Below, in pieces: positions 32,022 through 40,950 of a stretch of DNA of 59,080 bases. Below the pieces are notes generated by a model that was not told where the DNA came from, ran no database searches, and saw nothing but the letters and a program-made list of their open reading frames with translations. The first letter of the stretch is position 1; each line of letters opens with the position of its first letter. The stretch is from JAEUNJ01 sp052035955 (GTDB lineage: Bacteria > Pseudomonadota > Gammaproteobacteria > Burkholderiales > Rhodocyclaceae): positions 1 through 59,080 of the forward strand of contig JBPOHD010000078.1 of NCBI GenBank assembly GCA_052035955.1, in the 5' to 3' direction. A program made the translations under genes and the position numbers.

Positions 32022-34178
32022 CTAGGGTGACCGCGGCAGGCGCCGGGGCGTCGCATCGCGCAGGGCCGGCCCGGGCAGGTTGCGTCCCTCCGAGGCGGCC
32101 AGCCGGAACCCGCCCATGGCCTGCACGAGGGCCTGGGCCTGCTCCTCGAGGCTCTCGGCGGCGGCGGCGGCCTGCTCGACGAGGGCGGCGTTCTGCTGGG
32201 TCACCTCGTCCATGTGGCCGACGGCCTGGGCGATCTGGTCGATGCCGCTGCCCTGCTCGCGGCTCGCCCCGCTGATCTCCGTGACGAGTTGCGCCACCTG
32301 GCGGAAGGTCGCCTCGACCTCGTCCATGGCCGTGCCGGCCGGGTGCACCAGGCCGACGCCGCCATCCACCTTGGATACGGATTCGGCGATCAGGGTCTTG
32401 ATCTCCTTGGCCGCCGTGGCGCTGCGCTGGGCCAGGCTGCGGACTTCCGTCGCGACGACGGCGAAGCCGCGTCCCTGCTCGCCGGCGCGGGCGGCCTCGA
32501 CGGCGGCGTTCAGCGCCAGGATGTTGGTCTGGAAGGCGATCCCGTCGATGACGCCGATGATGTCGGCGATCTTCTTCGAGCTATGCTGGATGTCCGACAT
32601 GGTGTCCACCACCTTGCGGACGGCCGCGCCGCCCTTGCCGACGGCTTCGTTGGACTTCCTGGCCAGCCCGGCCGCCTGGACCGCATTCTCGGTGTTCTGC
32701 TTGACGGTCGAATTGAGCTCCTCCATCGAACTGGCGGTCTGCTCCAGGCTGCTCGCCTGCTCCTCCGTCCGCTTGGACAGGTCCTGGTTGCCGACGGCGA
32801 TCTCCTGGGCCGCGGTGTTGATCGCGTCGGCGGCCTCCTTGATCCGCCCCACCACCTCCCGCAGGCGCGCCACGGTGGCGTTGGAGTCGTCCCGCAGCTT
32901 GCCGAAGGTGCCCCGGTAGTCGCCGGCGATGTTCTGGGTCAGGTCGCCGCGGGCCAGGGCCTCCAGGATGCGGGAGACCTCGCCCAGGCCCTGGTCGCTG
33001 ATCTCCATCAGGCGGTTCAGACCCTCCACCATGGCGTGGAACTCGTTCTGGAAGGCGGCCGCGTTGCCGCGGGCCTTGAAGTCGCCGTTCACGGCGGCCT
33101 CCACCAGCTCGCGGATCTGCCGGTTCACCGCCTGCAGGCTGGACTTGACGCCGGCGATGGCGGCGGTGATCTCGGCCTTGCGGCCCGGCAGGGACTCCAT
33201 GTCGGCCGACAGGTCGCCGACCGCATAGCCCTTGACCACCTCCACCACCCGCAGGGTGACGGCCACGTGGGAGGCGACGAGGAGGTTGATCGACTCGGCC
33301 ATGCGGCCGTAGATGCCGGGGAAGCCTGCCGCCGGTATGACGGCGTCGATCATGCCGGCCTCGTGCTGGCGCGCCATCTCAGCCTGGGCGACGGCGAAGG
33401 CCTTGAAGGTTTCCACCATGTTCCTCATGGCGGCGAGGAGGCTGCCCTTGTCCCCCGGCTCCAGGTCGATCTCCGTCAGTTCGCCGGCCGCCATGCGGCT
33501 GGCGATCTCGGCCGCGTAGGCCGGCTCGCCGCCCAGTTGCCCGACCACGGTGCGGATGGTGCGCCAGGCGAAGAAGAGGCCGGCGGCCAGCAGCAGGGCG
33601 ACCAGCGCCACCGACAGGACGGTCTTCGACTGGATGGCGGCCGCCGCGTCCTGCTCCTGCCGTGCCGCGTTGGCGGTCGCCACCTGGACCAGTTCGTCGA
33701 CCGCCGACCGGTGCCGGCCGTAGGCCTGGGCCAGGGGGCCGCGCAGGGCCTCGACGGTCGCCGCGTCGCCGGCCTGCAGGGCAGGGATGAACTTCTTCTG
33801 CTGCAGTTCCAGGAATTCGCGGCCGGGCTGGTAGGCCTTCTCCACCAGCAGGGTCTTCGCCTCGCCCTCCGGCAGTTCCTTGGCCCAGAAGGCGCGGCGA
33901 TCCTCGAAATCCTTCTGCAGGGCCCGCGATTTCTCGACCAGGGCCGGCAGGGCCGCCTTGTCGGCCTCCCGCATCATCAGGGTCAGCAGGTAGGACTCCA
34001 CCAGGTATTCCGGCGGCGGCAGGATGTCGGCCAGCAGGTCCTTCTGCTGCACGATGCCCGCGTAGATGGGGCCGTTGACCTTCACCTGGTTGAGGGTGGC
34101 GAAGGAGAACAATCCGGAAACCAGAAAGCCGAACGCGAATATGGCGCTCAGCAGCATGAGCCTGGTCTTGAGTTTCAT
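32022..34178 (-). CDS. Methyl-accepting chemotaxis protein
   Basis: A 718-residue transmembrane chemoreceptor. Membrane segment 1 (residues 6-28), a helical periplasmic domain with HBM/4HB-like features, membrane segment 2 (about 188-207), HAMP-like regions and a long cytoplasmic signalling hairpin whose tip reads VIDGIAFQTNILALNAAVEAARAGE in the gene. There is no C-terminal CheR-binding pentapeptide. Being next to the monooxygenase and its flanking kinase, it may sense an aromatic substrate or a redox cue (inference). The ribosome-binding site ACAGGAG precedes ATG 34178, and a FliA-like -10 box lies upstream. Confidence 0.92.
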   Translation of the reverse strand: MKLKTRLMLLSAIFAFGFLVSGLFSFATLNQVKVNGPIYAGIVQQKDLLADILPPPEYLVESYLLTLMMREADKAALPALVEKSRALQKDFEDRRAFWAKELPEGEAKTLLVEKAYQPGREFLELQQKKFIPALQAGDAATVEALRGPLAQAYGRHRSAVDELVQVATANAARQEQDAAAAIQSKTVLSVALVALLLAAGLFFAWRTIRTVVGQLGGEPAYAAEIASRMAAGELTEIDLEPGDKGSLLAAMRNMVETFKAFAVAQAEMARQHEAGMIDAVIPAAGFPGIYGRMAESINLLVASHVAVTLRVVEVVKGYAVGDLSADMESLPGRKAEITAAIAGVKSSLQAVNRQIRELVEAAVNGDFKARGNAAAFQNEFHAMVEGLNRLMEISDQGLGEVSRILEALARGDLTQNIAGDYRGTFGKLRDDSNATVARLREVVGRIKEAADAINTAAQEIAVGNQDLSKRTEEQASSLEQTASSMEELNSTVKQNTENAVQAAGLARKSNEAVGKGGAAVRKVVDTMSDIQHSSKKIADIIGVIDGIAFQTNILALNAAVEAARAGEQGRGFAVVATEVRSLAQRSATAAKEIKTLIAESVSKVDGGVGLVHPAGTAMDEVEATFRQVAQLVTEISGASREQGSGIDQIAQAVGHMDEVTQQNAALVEQAAAAAESLEEQAQALVQAMGGFRLAASEGRNLPGPALRDATPRRLPRSP

Positions 34179-34221
34179 GCCAACTCCTGTCTAGGAAATC
34201 CCGGGGTCTCGGGGAAGGTCA

Positions 34222-34229
34222 TTATCGGC
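34222..34229 (-). promoter_or_regulatory. Candidate flagellar sigma-28 (FliA) -10 box of the chemoreceptor
   Basis: Minus-strand GCCGATAA, an exact match to the FliA -10 consensus, about 44 bp before the ATG. The -35 (TAAA) position is weak (GAATCC region). Chemoreceptor genes are often FliA-dependent. Confidence 0.45.
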
Positions 34230-34368
34230 CGAAAACGCGGAATCGGATTCCACTTCCGGAGCCCGTTTTCGTTCCCGGATCGAGGCAGGTCCGGGTGTGC
34301 GCGGAGAACTCCGCTGCGCCGGGCATCCCGGCCTGCCCGGCGCCCGGCGACATGCCCTCCACGCGCCT

Positions 34369-37350
34369 TCAGGCCTCGGCCAGGGCGGCGCTGAGGACGA
34401 CGTTCAGTTCGCCGTTGAGGTCCCGGCTGGCCGCATACAGGTCGGCCAGGCGGGCGCGGGCCGCCGCCAGGTCCGTGCGCGCCAGTTCCAGGAGTTCCCG
34501 GGCCACGGCGTGCACCCGCTCGTGGGCCACCGCGAACTCCGCGAACCCCGTCTTGTCGCCGTGGCGGGCGGCGCCGGGGCCGCGCAGCCATCGGCCGACG
34601 AAGCACTGGCTGTCGTCCACGGCGTAGCCCTCGTTGGAGGCATGGCCGAGTTCGATCCGCTCGGCGATCCGCTCCAGCCACAGCCGGTGCTCCGACTCCA
34701 TGATCAGCAGCGGCAGGTCCTCCCGGGCGCAGGAGACCAGGCAGGCCAGCTCCCATTCCTTGGGCGGCTTCCAGTTGCGGGCCCAGGCCACCATCTGGTC
34801 GGCCGGCATGGGCCGCGAGATGCCGTAGCCCTGGGCCAGGTCGCAACCGAGCTGGATCAGGACCACGCCGTGGCTGGTCCGCTCGACGCCCTCGGCGATG
34901 GTCTTGCGGCGGAAGGCCGTGCTGAGGCCGATGACGCCCTCGACGATGGCCATGTCCTCCGGATCGTCGAGCATGTCGCGGACGAAGGACTGGTCGATCT
35001 TCAGCACGTCGGCCGGCAGGTTGCGCAGGTAGGTCAGCGAGGAGTAGCCGGTGCCGAAGTCGTCGAGGGCGAAGCGCACCCCCATGCGCTGGCAGGCCTG
35101 GATGACGCGGGCCACGTCGCCCAGGTTGCGCAGGGTGGCGGTCTCCAGGATCTCCAGCTCCAGGCGGTGGGCGGGCACGGAGGGGTAGGCCGCCAGGAGG
35201 GCGCGCAGGCGCTCGACGAATTCCGGGGCCTGGAGCTGGGTGGCCGAGATGTTGACGCTGACCGGCAGCACGAAGCCGTCGGCGCTCCAGGCCGCCATCT
35301 GGGCCAGGGCCGTGCCGAGCACCCACTCGCCGACCTTCGCCGCCATGTCGCTGGCATCGACGACGGGCATGTAGCGGGCCGGCGGCAGCAGGCCGTCCTG
35401 GGGATGCTGCCAGCGGATCAGGGCCTCGGCGCCGATGACGCAGCCGCGGCGCATGTCCACCTTCGGCTGGTAGTAGAGCCGGAACTCCCCCGCCGCCAGG
35501 CCCTCCTCCACGTTGGCGATGATCTCCTGGTGGGCCCGGGCACGGCGGTCGAACTCCGAGTCGAAGAGCTTGTAGCGGCTGCGCGCGTCCTGCTTGGCCG
35601 CGTACATGGCCTGGTCGGCGTGGCGGATCAGGGCCTCGGCCTCCACATGGTCGTTCGGATAGACCGTGATGCCCATGCTCGCCGCCAGGGGGACGGGATT
35701 GCCCTCCACCTCGAAGGGCTTGTCGAAGACCTGGAGCACGCGCTCGGCCACCCGCACGCAGTCCTCCAGGCCCTGGGTGCGCAGCACCAGCAGGCCGAAT
35801 TCGTCGCCGCCGAGCCGGGCCAGGGTATCGCCCTCGCGGACCTGGGTGCGCAGGCGCTCGGCCACCTGGCGCAACAGGTGGTCGCCGCCGGGCCGGCCGT
35901 AGCGGTCGTTCACCGGCTTGAAGCCGTCCAGGTCGAGGACGCAGACGGCCATCGCGCTGCCTTCGCGGACGGCCTGGCTCATGGCGATCTGCAGGCGGTC
36001 GGCGAGCAGCACCCGGTTGGGCAGTTCGGTCAGTTCGTCGAAGAAGGTCAGCCGGCGCAGGCGGTCCTCCGCCCGCTTGCGTTCATAGATCTCCAGGGCC
36101 GTCTGCATCAGCTCGCCGATCAGGACGGCCTCCTGGGCCTCGTAGTCCCTCGCCTTGTTGCCGACGCTGGCCAGGGCCCAGACCACGCCTTCCCGCATCA
36201 GGGGAACGGTCAGGATGCGCCGCAGGGACGCATGGCCGTCGGGCAGGGCGGCGCTTTCGGCACCGTAGGCATTGCGGATCACCGGCTGGCGGCTGGCGAC
36301 GCATTCGGCCCAGACACCGCCGGGGGGCACGGGATGGGGGCCCGAAACGTCGGTCATGCGGCACTCGCCGCGCAGGGTGTTCGAGGACCACACCGTGAAT
36401 TCGACGGTATTCGGCTCCGCCCCGACGAAATGGAAGAAGCCCACCGTGCTGTCCGTCAGCCGTTCGGCCGCATCGACGGCCTCGCGCAGGATGTCGCCCA
36501 GGGCACCGTGCAGGGCCGTCTCGGAAAGGTCCACCCGGGCGTTGAGGAGCTTCTCCGCCGCCACCCGCTCGCTGGCATCGCGGAAGATCAGCACCGCACC
36601 CGTCGTCCGCCCCCGCTCCCGCAGTGCCGTGCAGACGAAATCGGCGTTGAAGGTGCTGCCGTCCCGGCGATGGAACAGCTGCTGGCCCTTGAGGTTGCCG
36701 CCCCCGGGCAACCCGGCGGCGAGCACCGGGCAGTCGGGACCGCAGGCGCCCCCGGCCCGACCGTGCAGCCAGAGGGCATGGCCCTCGTCGCCCAGGAGCT
36801 CGTCCCGGGGCAGGCCCAGCAGCCGGCGGGCCGCTTCGTTGGCGTAGGTCGGGCGGCCTTGCGCATCCATGCCCAGGATGCCGTCGCCGGCCGCGTCGAG
36901 GATCAGCTGGTGGCGCCGCTCCGACTGCTCGAGCTGCATGTAGCTCTGCTTCAGGCTGGCCCGCGCCGTGTGCTGGAACTGGGACTGCAGGTCGATGAAC
37001 CGGCGCCGCTCGCGCAGCATGGCCAGCACGTCGGGACGGCCGACCAGCAGGGATTCCCCGTCGGAGACGATGACATCCACGTAGATCTCGAAGGGCAGGC
37101 CCTCCTGGGTCGCCGCATGCATCATGCGGCCGCGGGCCGGATGGCGCAGGCTGGCTTCGAGGGAGCCCGGCTCGCCGAAGTGGACGAAGATCTCGGCGAT
37201 GGGCAGGCCGGCCAGGGGGCGCCCGGCCAGGCCTTCGGCAAAGGGACTGGCCTCCCGGATCAGTCCGTCGCTGCCTGTGCGTACTACGAAAACCGGTGCG
37301 CCTTCGCGCAGTGCTGCCAGCAGATGCCCGGTCAGGTCGGATTCCGCCAT
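34369..37350 (-). CDS. PAS-PAS-GAF-GGDEF-EAL protein with C-terminal CZB-like domain
   Basis: A 993-residue soluble c-di-GMP enzyme. Order: PAS (about 15-110), PAS (about 155-275), GAF (about 285-430), GGDEF with an intact site (LARLGGDEFG) and allosteric region, EAL with an intact signature (GAEALIRW, DDFGTGYSS, KIDQSFV), then a C-terminal His/Cys module (GHASNEG, DSQCFVGRWL, AHERVH) like a CZB zinc domain. Both cyclase and phosphodiesterase motifs look functional. Its ATG 37350 overlaps the end of the cobalamin-binding gene by 19 bp, so that sensor probably controls it. Identity of the CZB part is moderately sure. Confidence 0.88.
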   Translation of the reverse strand: MAESDLTGHLLAALREGAPVFVVRTGSDGLIREASPFAEGLAGRPLAGLPIAEIFVHFGEPGSLEASLRHPARGRMMHAATQEGLPFEIYVDVIVSDGESLLVGRPDVLAMLRERRRFIDLQSQFQHTARASLKQSYMQLEQSERRHQLILDAAGDGILGMDAQGRPTYANEAARRLLGLPRDELLGDEGHALWLHGRAGGACGPDCPVLAAGLPGGGNLKGQQLFHRRDGSTFNADFVCTALRERGRTTGAVLIFRDASERVAAEKLLNARVDLSETALHGALGDILREAVDAAERLTDSTVGFFHFVGAEPNTVEFTVWSSNTLRGECRMTDVSGPHPVPPGGVWAECVASRQPVIRNAYGAESAALPDGHASLRRILTVPLMREGVVWALASVGNKARDYEAQEAVLIGELMQTALEIYERKRAEDRLRRLTFFDELTELPNRVLLADRLQIAMSQAVREGSAMAVCVLDLDGFKPVNDRYGRPGGDHLLRQVAERLRTQVREGDTLARLGGDEFGLLVLRTQGLEDCVRVAERVLQVFDKPFEVEGNPVPLAASMGITVYPNDHVEAEALIRHADQAMYAAKQDARSRYKLFDSEFDRRARAHQEIIANVEEGLAAGEFRLYYQPKVDMRRGCVIGAEALIRWQHPQDGLLPPARYMPVVDASDMAAKVGEWVLGTALAQMAAWSADGFVLPVSVNISATQLQAPEFVERLRALLAAYPSVPAHRLELEILETATLRNLGDVARVIQACQRMGVRFALDDFGTGYSSLTYLRNLPADVLKIDQSFVRDMLDDPEDMAIVEGVIGLSTAFRRKTIAEGVERTSHGVVLIQLGCDLAQGYGISRPMPADQMVAWARNWKPPKEWELACLVSCAREDLPLLIMESEHRLWLERIAERIELGHASNEGYAVDDSQCFVGRWLRGPGAARHGDKTGFAEFAVAHERVHAVARELLELARTDLAAARARLADLYAASRDLNGELNVVLSAALAEA

Positions 37351-38000
37351 CGCGGGCTTTCGATGTAGGCCTCCAGGACATCGATGCTGGACACGTAGGT
37401 GGCCTGGGGATACCGGCGCGCCAGGGCCTCGGGGGAGAACTCGCCCTGGCCGAAGGTCAGGGCCCGGCCGCCGAACAGGATGGCCGTCCCGGGATGGTGG
37501 GTGGCCACCGCCTCGGCCATGTCGGCCAGCACGGGCAGGTTGTAGGCCAGGCTGGCCGAGAGGCCGACCACGTCGGGCCGCATCTCGCCGATGGCCTCCA
37601 GCAGGCCGTCGATCGGCGTGTTGGCCCCCAGGCAATGGCCGTTCCAGCCGTGCAGCTCGAAGAAGTCGGCGATGATGTGCACGCCGATCTGGTGGTACTC
37701 GGAGGGCACGCAGGCGATCAGCGCGCTGCGGTCCACGTGGCGGCGGCCGAACAGCCTGCCGTAGACCAGGGGCAACAGGGATTCCGTGATGCCCGTGGCC
37801 ATGTGCTCGACGGCGACCGAGATCACGTTGCGCTCCCACAGTTCGCCGATGCGGTACATGGAGACCTGGAAGAGATCCACGTAGATCGACTTGAGGTCCG
37901 TGTCGGCGTCGAGCAACTGCTGGACGATGCGCTGGCAGCCCGCCCGGTCGCCGGCCACCAGGGCCTTGAGGTAGTCGTCGAAGACGTCGGCGACGCTCAC
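37332..38000 (-). CDS. Cobalamin (B12)-binding sensor protein
   Basis: A 222-residue protein with a helical B12-binding-2 cap (residues about 5-85, VDLFQVSMYRIGELWERNVISVAVEH) and a Rossmann-type B12-binding domain with likely lower axial ligand H103 (SEYHQIG), GANTPID and FGGRALTFG. The fold is that of CarH/AerR-like light or redox sensors; there is no attached DNA-binding domain. The start is GTG 38000, overlapping the stop of the upstream gene (GTGA), so translation is coupled; an in-frame ATG at 38054 lies inside that gene. It sits directly before the GGDEF-EAL gene, suggesting cobalamin-dependent (possibly light-dependent) control of c-di-GMP (inference). Confidence 0.85.
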   Translation of the reverse strand: MSVADVFDDYLKALVAGDRAGCQRIVQQLLDADTDLKSIYVDLFQVSMYRIGELWERNVISVAVEHMATGITESLLPLVYGRLFGRRHVDRSALIACVPSEYHQIGVHIIADFFELHGWNGHCLGANTPIDGLLEAIGEMRPDVVGLSASLAYNLPVLADMAEAVATHHPGTAILFGGRALTFGQGEFSPEALARRYPQATYVSSIDVLEAYIESPRWRNPT

Positions 38001-38638
38001 CGGATCACCTCGGCCGCCAGTTCGTCCGCCGTCTCGCGGACCGCCCGGGACCACTCGCCGGGAAAGCGCGCCGGATCGGCCAGCCAGCCGAGCAGGGCGT
38101 CGACCGAGCCGGCGCTCCCCGCCGCCTCGTCGCAGAGGGCGGAGGCCAGCAGGGTGCCGGCCTCGGGCAGGGCCTCGCGCTGGGACGCGGGGACGCGGCC
38201 GGCCAGCCGCCCGGCGGCGTCGAGGAAGGATTCATCCGCCATATGCCGGCGGCGCAGGCGGGCCAGGTCGGCCTCCGCGGTCAGCAAGCCGTCATAGCGC
38301 TGCCCGGCTTGCGGCAACTCCCGTTCCAGGCAGGCATGGAGCACGCTCAGGTGGCGCTCCAGCAGCCAGCCCGGCATGCCGCGGGAACTGCGCACGCGCA
38401 CCAGCCAGCGCACCTGGTCGAGGAAGCCCGCATCGGGATAGCGGCAGGTGACGATCAGGAAACCGCCGCCGCTGCGGCAGAACAGGCGCCCGCGCTCGCC
38501 GTAGCGCCGGTCGAGGTAGGGAAACTTGCCGAAGAGGAAATCGCAGGAAGCGATGGCCGCGGCGATCTCCTGCCGATTCGTCGGCAGGGGATAGTCGCCC
38601 ATTTCGGCATGCCAGAGGTCGTTGTCGGAACTGCCCAT
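37997..38638 (-). CDS. Unrecognised 213-residue protein upstream of the B12 sensor
   Basis: I do not recognise the family. The sequence looks alpha-helical and soluble: Arg/Leu-rich helices, an aromatic stretch CDFLFGKFPYLDRRYGERG, then FLIVTCRYPDAGFLDQV and RGMPGWLLERHLSVLHACLE. The last pattern, with conserved-looking His and Trp, is reminiscent of globin-like sensor domains, but this is weak. No signal peptide or membrane segment. Its stop overlaps the GTG start of the cobalamin protein, so it is the first gene of a three-gene sensory unit. ATG 38638 is chosen; ATG 38680 in frame is possible. Confidence 0.75.
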   Translation of the reverse strand: MGSSDNDLWHAEMGDYPLPTNRQEIAAAIASCDFLFGKFPYLDRRYGERGRLFCRSGGGFLIVTCRYPDAGFLDQVRWLVRVRSSRGMPGWLLERHLSVLHACLERELPQAGQRYDGLLTAEADLARLRRRHMADESFLDAAGRLAGRVPASQREALPEAGTLLASALCDEAAGSAGSVDALLGWLADPARFPGEWSRAVRETADELAAEVIR

Positions 38639-38733
38639 GGAGAACCCGAGATCCTCGCGTGGTCCCGCCCACAAGTGCATCCACCGCTGGGGGCGGCGGC
38701 GGCCGGGGCGGGGGTTCGGCCTTGACCGCGGGG

Positions 38734-39648
38734 CTACTTTACTACGATCGGCACCGGCGGCGGTGCATCGGCAGACCCTTCCGGCGCCGGCCTGCGCCCC
38801 CTCCTGCCGACCGGGCCAGGGGGCCCGGCGAGGCACTGGCAGAGCCCCGCCATGGCCAGCAGGTCGGCCCGGTTGTGGGCGGCCACGTCGGGCACCCGGC
38901 CAGGCCTCCCCCCGCGCAACCAGGAAAGCCAGGCCCGGGGCGCCTCGGCGCCGGGCAGGTCGTGGGACCGCCGATGTCCCAGCAGCGCCTCCTCCATGGT
39001 CTTCAGCCGGCCGTCCGGCAGGCCCGCCCCGTGCCGGCGCTTGAGCGGATACCTCAGGTCCAGGTGGGACCGGCCCTCCCAGGGATCGTCCAGGCCATGC
39101 AGGCGATGGCGGACGGCCAGCAGCGGCAGGTCGTAGCACTTGCCGTTGAAACTCACCAGCACGTCGTCGGCACGCAGCTCGGCGGCCACCGCCCGCAACA
39201 TCTCCGCCTCGCCGGCGAAGCCCGCGATGACCCACTGGCGCACGCGGAAGTCGCCGGCGCCCAGGCGCCCGACGCCGATCATCCAGGCCACCGTCCCCGT
39301 ACCGCCGGCCAGGCCCGTCGTTTCCGTATCCACGAACAGGCAGGAAGCCCTGTCCGCCGGCAGTCCCTCGCCGACGGCGCTCCGCAGGCCGCCCAGGGGC
39401 AAGCGGCCGATCCGTTGCCACAGGGGATAGCTGCGCTCCACGAGGACCACCCCCGGTGCCACCTCCCTCCCCCCCAGGGCGGCCGCCAGGACCTGCGGCG
39501 CGGCAGGGGCGCGGCCATCCGCCCTGCCGCGCAGGCGCGCGATGCGGGCCGCCAGTTCGCCGAGGCCTGCCGTTCCCGCCGATGCGGTCGACGGAGCCCG
39601 GTTGCCGAGGCGATCCAGGCGCGCCCGCAGCTCAGCCTGGCCGGTCAT
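38734..39648 (-). CDS. RNase H-fold 3'-5' exonuclease, MrfB/YprB-like
   Basis: A 304-residue exonuclease of the YprB (RNase_H_2) family. DEDD-type motifs: D107-T-E109 in LFVDTETTGLAGG, VSFNGKCYDLPLL, HLDLRYPLKR and AHNRADLLAMA. In Bacillus the homologue MrfB works with helicase MrfA in mitomycin-C damage repair; here the helicase is the next gene upstream (40951-43404). ATG 39648 gives the natural N-terminus; the in-frame extension to 39942 runs into the repeat array. Its start overlaps (ATGA) the end of an open frame through that array, which I treat as noncoding. The Pro/Gly-rich C-terminal tail is probably disordered. Confidence 0.87.
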   Translation of the reverse strand: MTGQAELRARLDRLGNRAPSTASAGTAGLGELAARIARLRGRADGRAPAAPQVLAAALGGREVAPGVVLVERSYPLWQRIGRLPLGGLRSAVGEGLPADRASCLFVDTETTGLAGGTGTVAWMIGVGRLGAGDFRVRQWVIAGFAGEAEMLRAVAAELRADDVLVSFNGKCYDLPLLAVRHRLHGLDDPWEGRSHLDLRYPLKRRHGAGLPDGRLKTMEEALLGHRRSHDLPGAEAPRAWLSWLRGGRPGRVPDVAAHNRADLLAMAGLCQCLAGPPGPVGRRGRRPAPEGSADAPPPVPIVVK

Positions 39649-39727
39649 GGCGGGGACCCCCCGGCCGGACATCGAGGCGCAACGGACGGCCAGGCCCAAG
39701 CGAGGAAGCCGGCGGTCTCGGCAGGGC

Positions 39728-40840
39728 CGGCATCCCAACCGGGCACGGCCCCGATGGTTTTCGCGCGGGCGACGTCCGAACCGGGCACGGCGTCGATGGT
39801 TTTCGCGCTGGCGGCGTCCCCACCGGGCGCGGCGCCGACGGCTTTCGCGGGGGCGACGTCCGCACGGGGCGCGGCGCCAAGGAATTTTGTAGGAGCGGCG
39901 GCCACGCCGCGATGGACCGGGACCGCCCCAATCGCGCCGCAAGCGACGCTCCTACAGGGGACGATGCCCTCGGTTTGCGCGGGGGCGACATCCCCACGGG
40001 GAACGATGCCCACCGTTTGCGCCGGGGCGGCGTCCGCACCGGGCGCGGCGCCGACGATTTTCGCGCGGGCGACGTCCGAACCGGGCACGGCGCCAAGGAA
40101 TTCTGTAGGAGCGGCGGCCACGCCGCGATGGACCGGGACCGCCGCAATCGTGCCGCAGGCGGCGCTCCTACAGGGGACGATGCCCACGGATTTCGCGGCA
40201 GCGACATCCCCACGGGGAACGATGCCCACGGTTTGCGCCGGGGCGACATCCCCAGAGGGCGCGGCGCCGATGGTTTTCGCGCGGGCGGCATCCCCACAGG
40301 GGACGATGCCCACGGTTTGCGCGGGAGCGGCATCCCCACGGGGGACGATGCCCACGGTTTGCGCCGGGGCGCCATCCCCACGGGGCACGGCGCCGATGGT
40401 TTTCGCGGGGGCGGCGTCCGCACCGGGCACGGCGCCAAGGAATTTTGTAGGAGCGGCGGCCACGCCGCGATGGACCGGGACCGCCGCAATCGCGCCGCAG
40501 GCGGCGCTCCTACAGGGAACGATGCCCACCGTTTGCGCCGGGGCGTCATCCCCACCGGGGACGATGCCCACGGTTTGCGCGGGAGCGACATCCCCACAGG
40601 GGACGGAGCCCACGGTTTGCGCCGGGGCGGCATCCCCGCCGGGCGCGGCGCCGACGGTTTTCGCGCGGGCGGCGTCCGCAGCGGGCACGGCGCCAAGGCA
40701 TTCTGTAGGAGCGGCGGCCACGCCGCGATGGACCGGGACCGCCGCAATCGCGCCGCAAGCGACGCTCCCACAGGGGACGATGCCCACGGTTTGCGCGGGA
40801 GCGACATCCCCACGGGCGACGATGCCCACGGTTTGCGCGC
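39728..40840. repeat. Array of about 42-bp hairpin units with four embedded REP pairs
   Basis: About 18 units of 42 bp in two flavours. Type A contains GTTTGCGC then GACATCCCC-ACA-GGGGAC and GATGCCC; type B contains GTTTTCGCG then GGCGTCC, GGGCACGGCGCC. Each unit is self-complementary around its centre (CATCCCC/GGGG..GATG, or GGCG/CGCC). Four REP pairs interrupt it at 39888-39956, 40104-40172, 40446-40514 and 40704-40772. Because 42 is a multiple of three, long frames stay open on both strands. The array fills most of the 1.3 kb between mrfA and mrfB; no gene is called in it. Confidence 0.85.
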
Positions 40841-40950
40841 GAATCGGGCCGTCGCGCGCCACCCGCCGTCCGGGCAATCCCCGCAAACACGACGACGGCC
40901 GACCATTTCCTCCCGGTCTTCCGCTCCCTCCGTATCGAAGCGACGCCCTG

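Noticed and set aside
39728..40840. Possible CRISPR array
   Set aside because: The 42-bp units abut each other with no unique spacers of constant length, and no cas genes are near.
39645..40886. 413-codon minus-strand frame through the repeat array, ending in ATGA at mrfB
   Set aside because: Its sequence is only translated 42-bp repeats and REP hairpins; frames on the other strand are equally open because the period is a multiple of three. Reported as a finding, not called as a gene.
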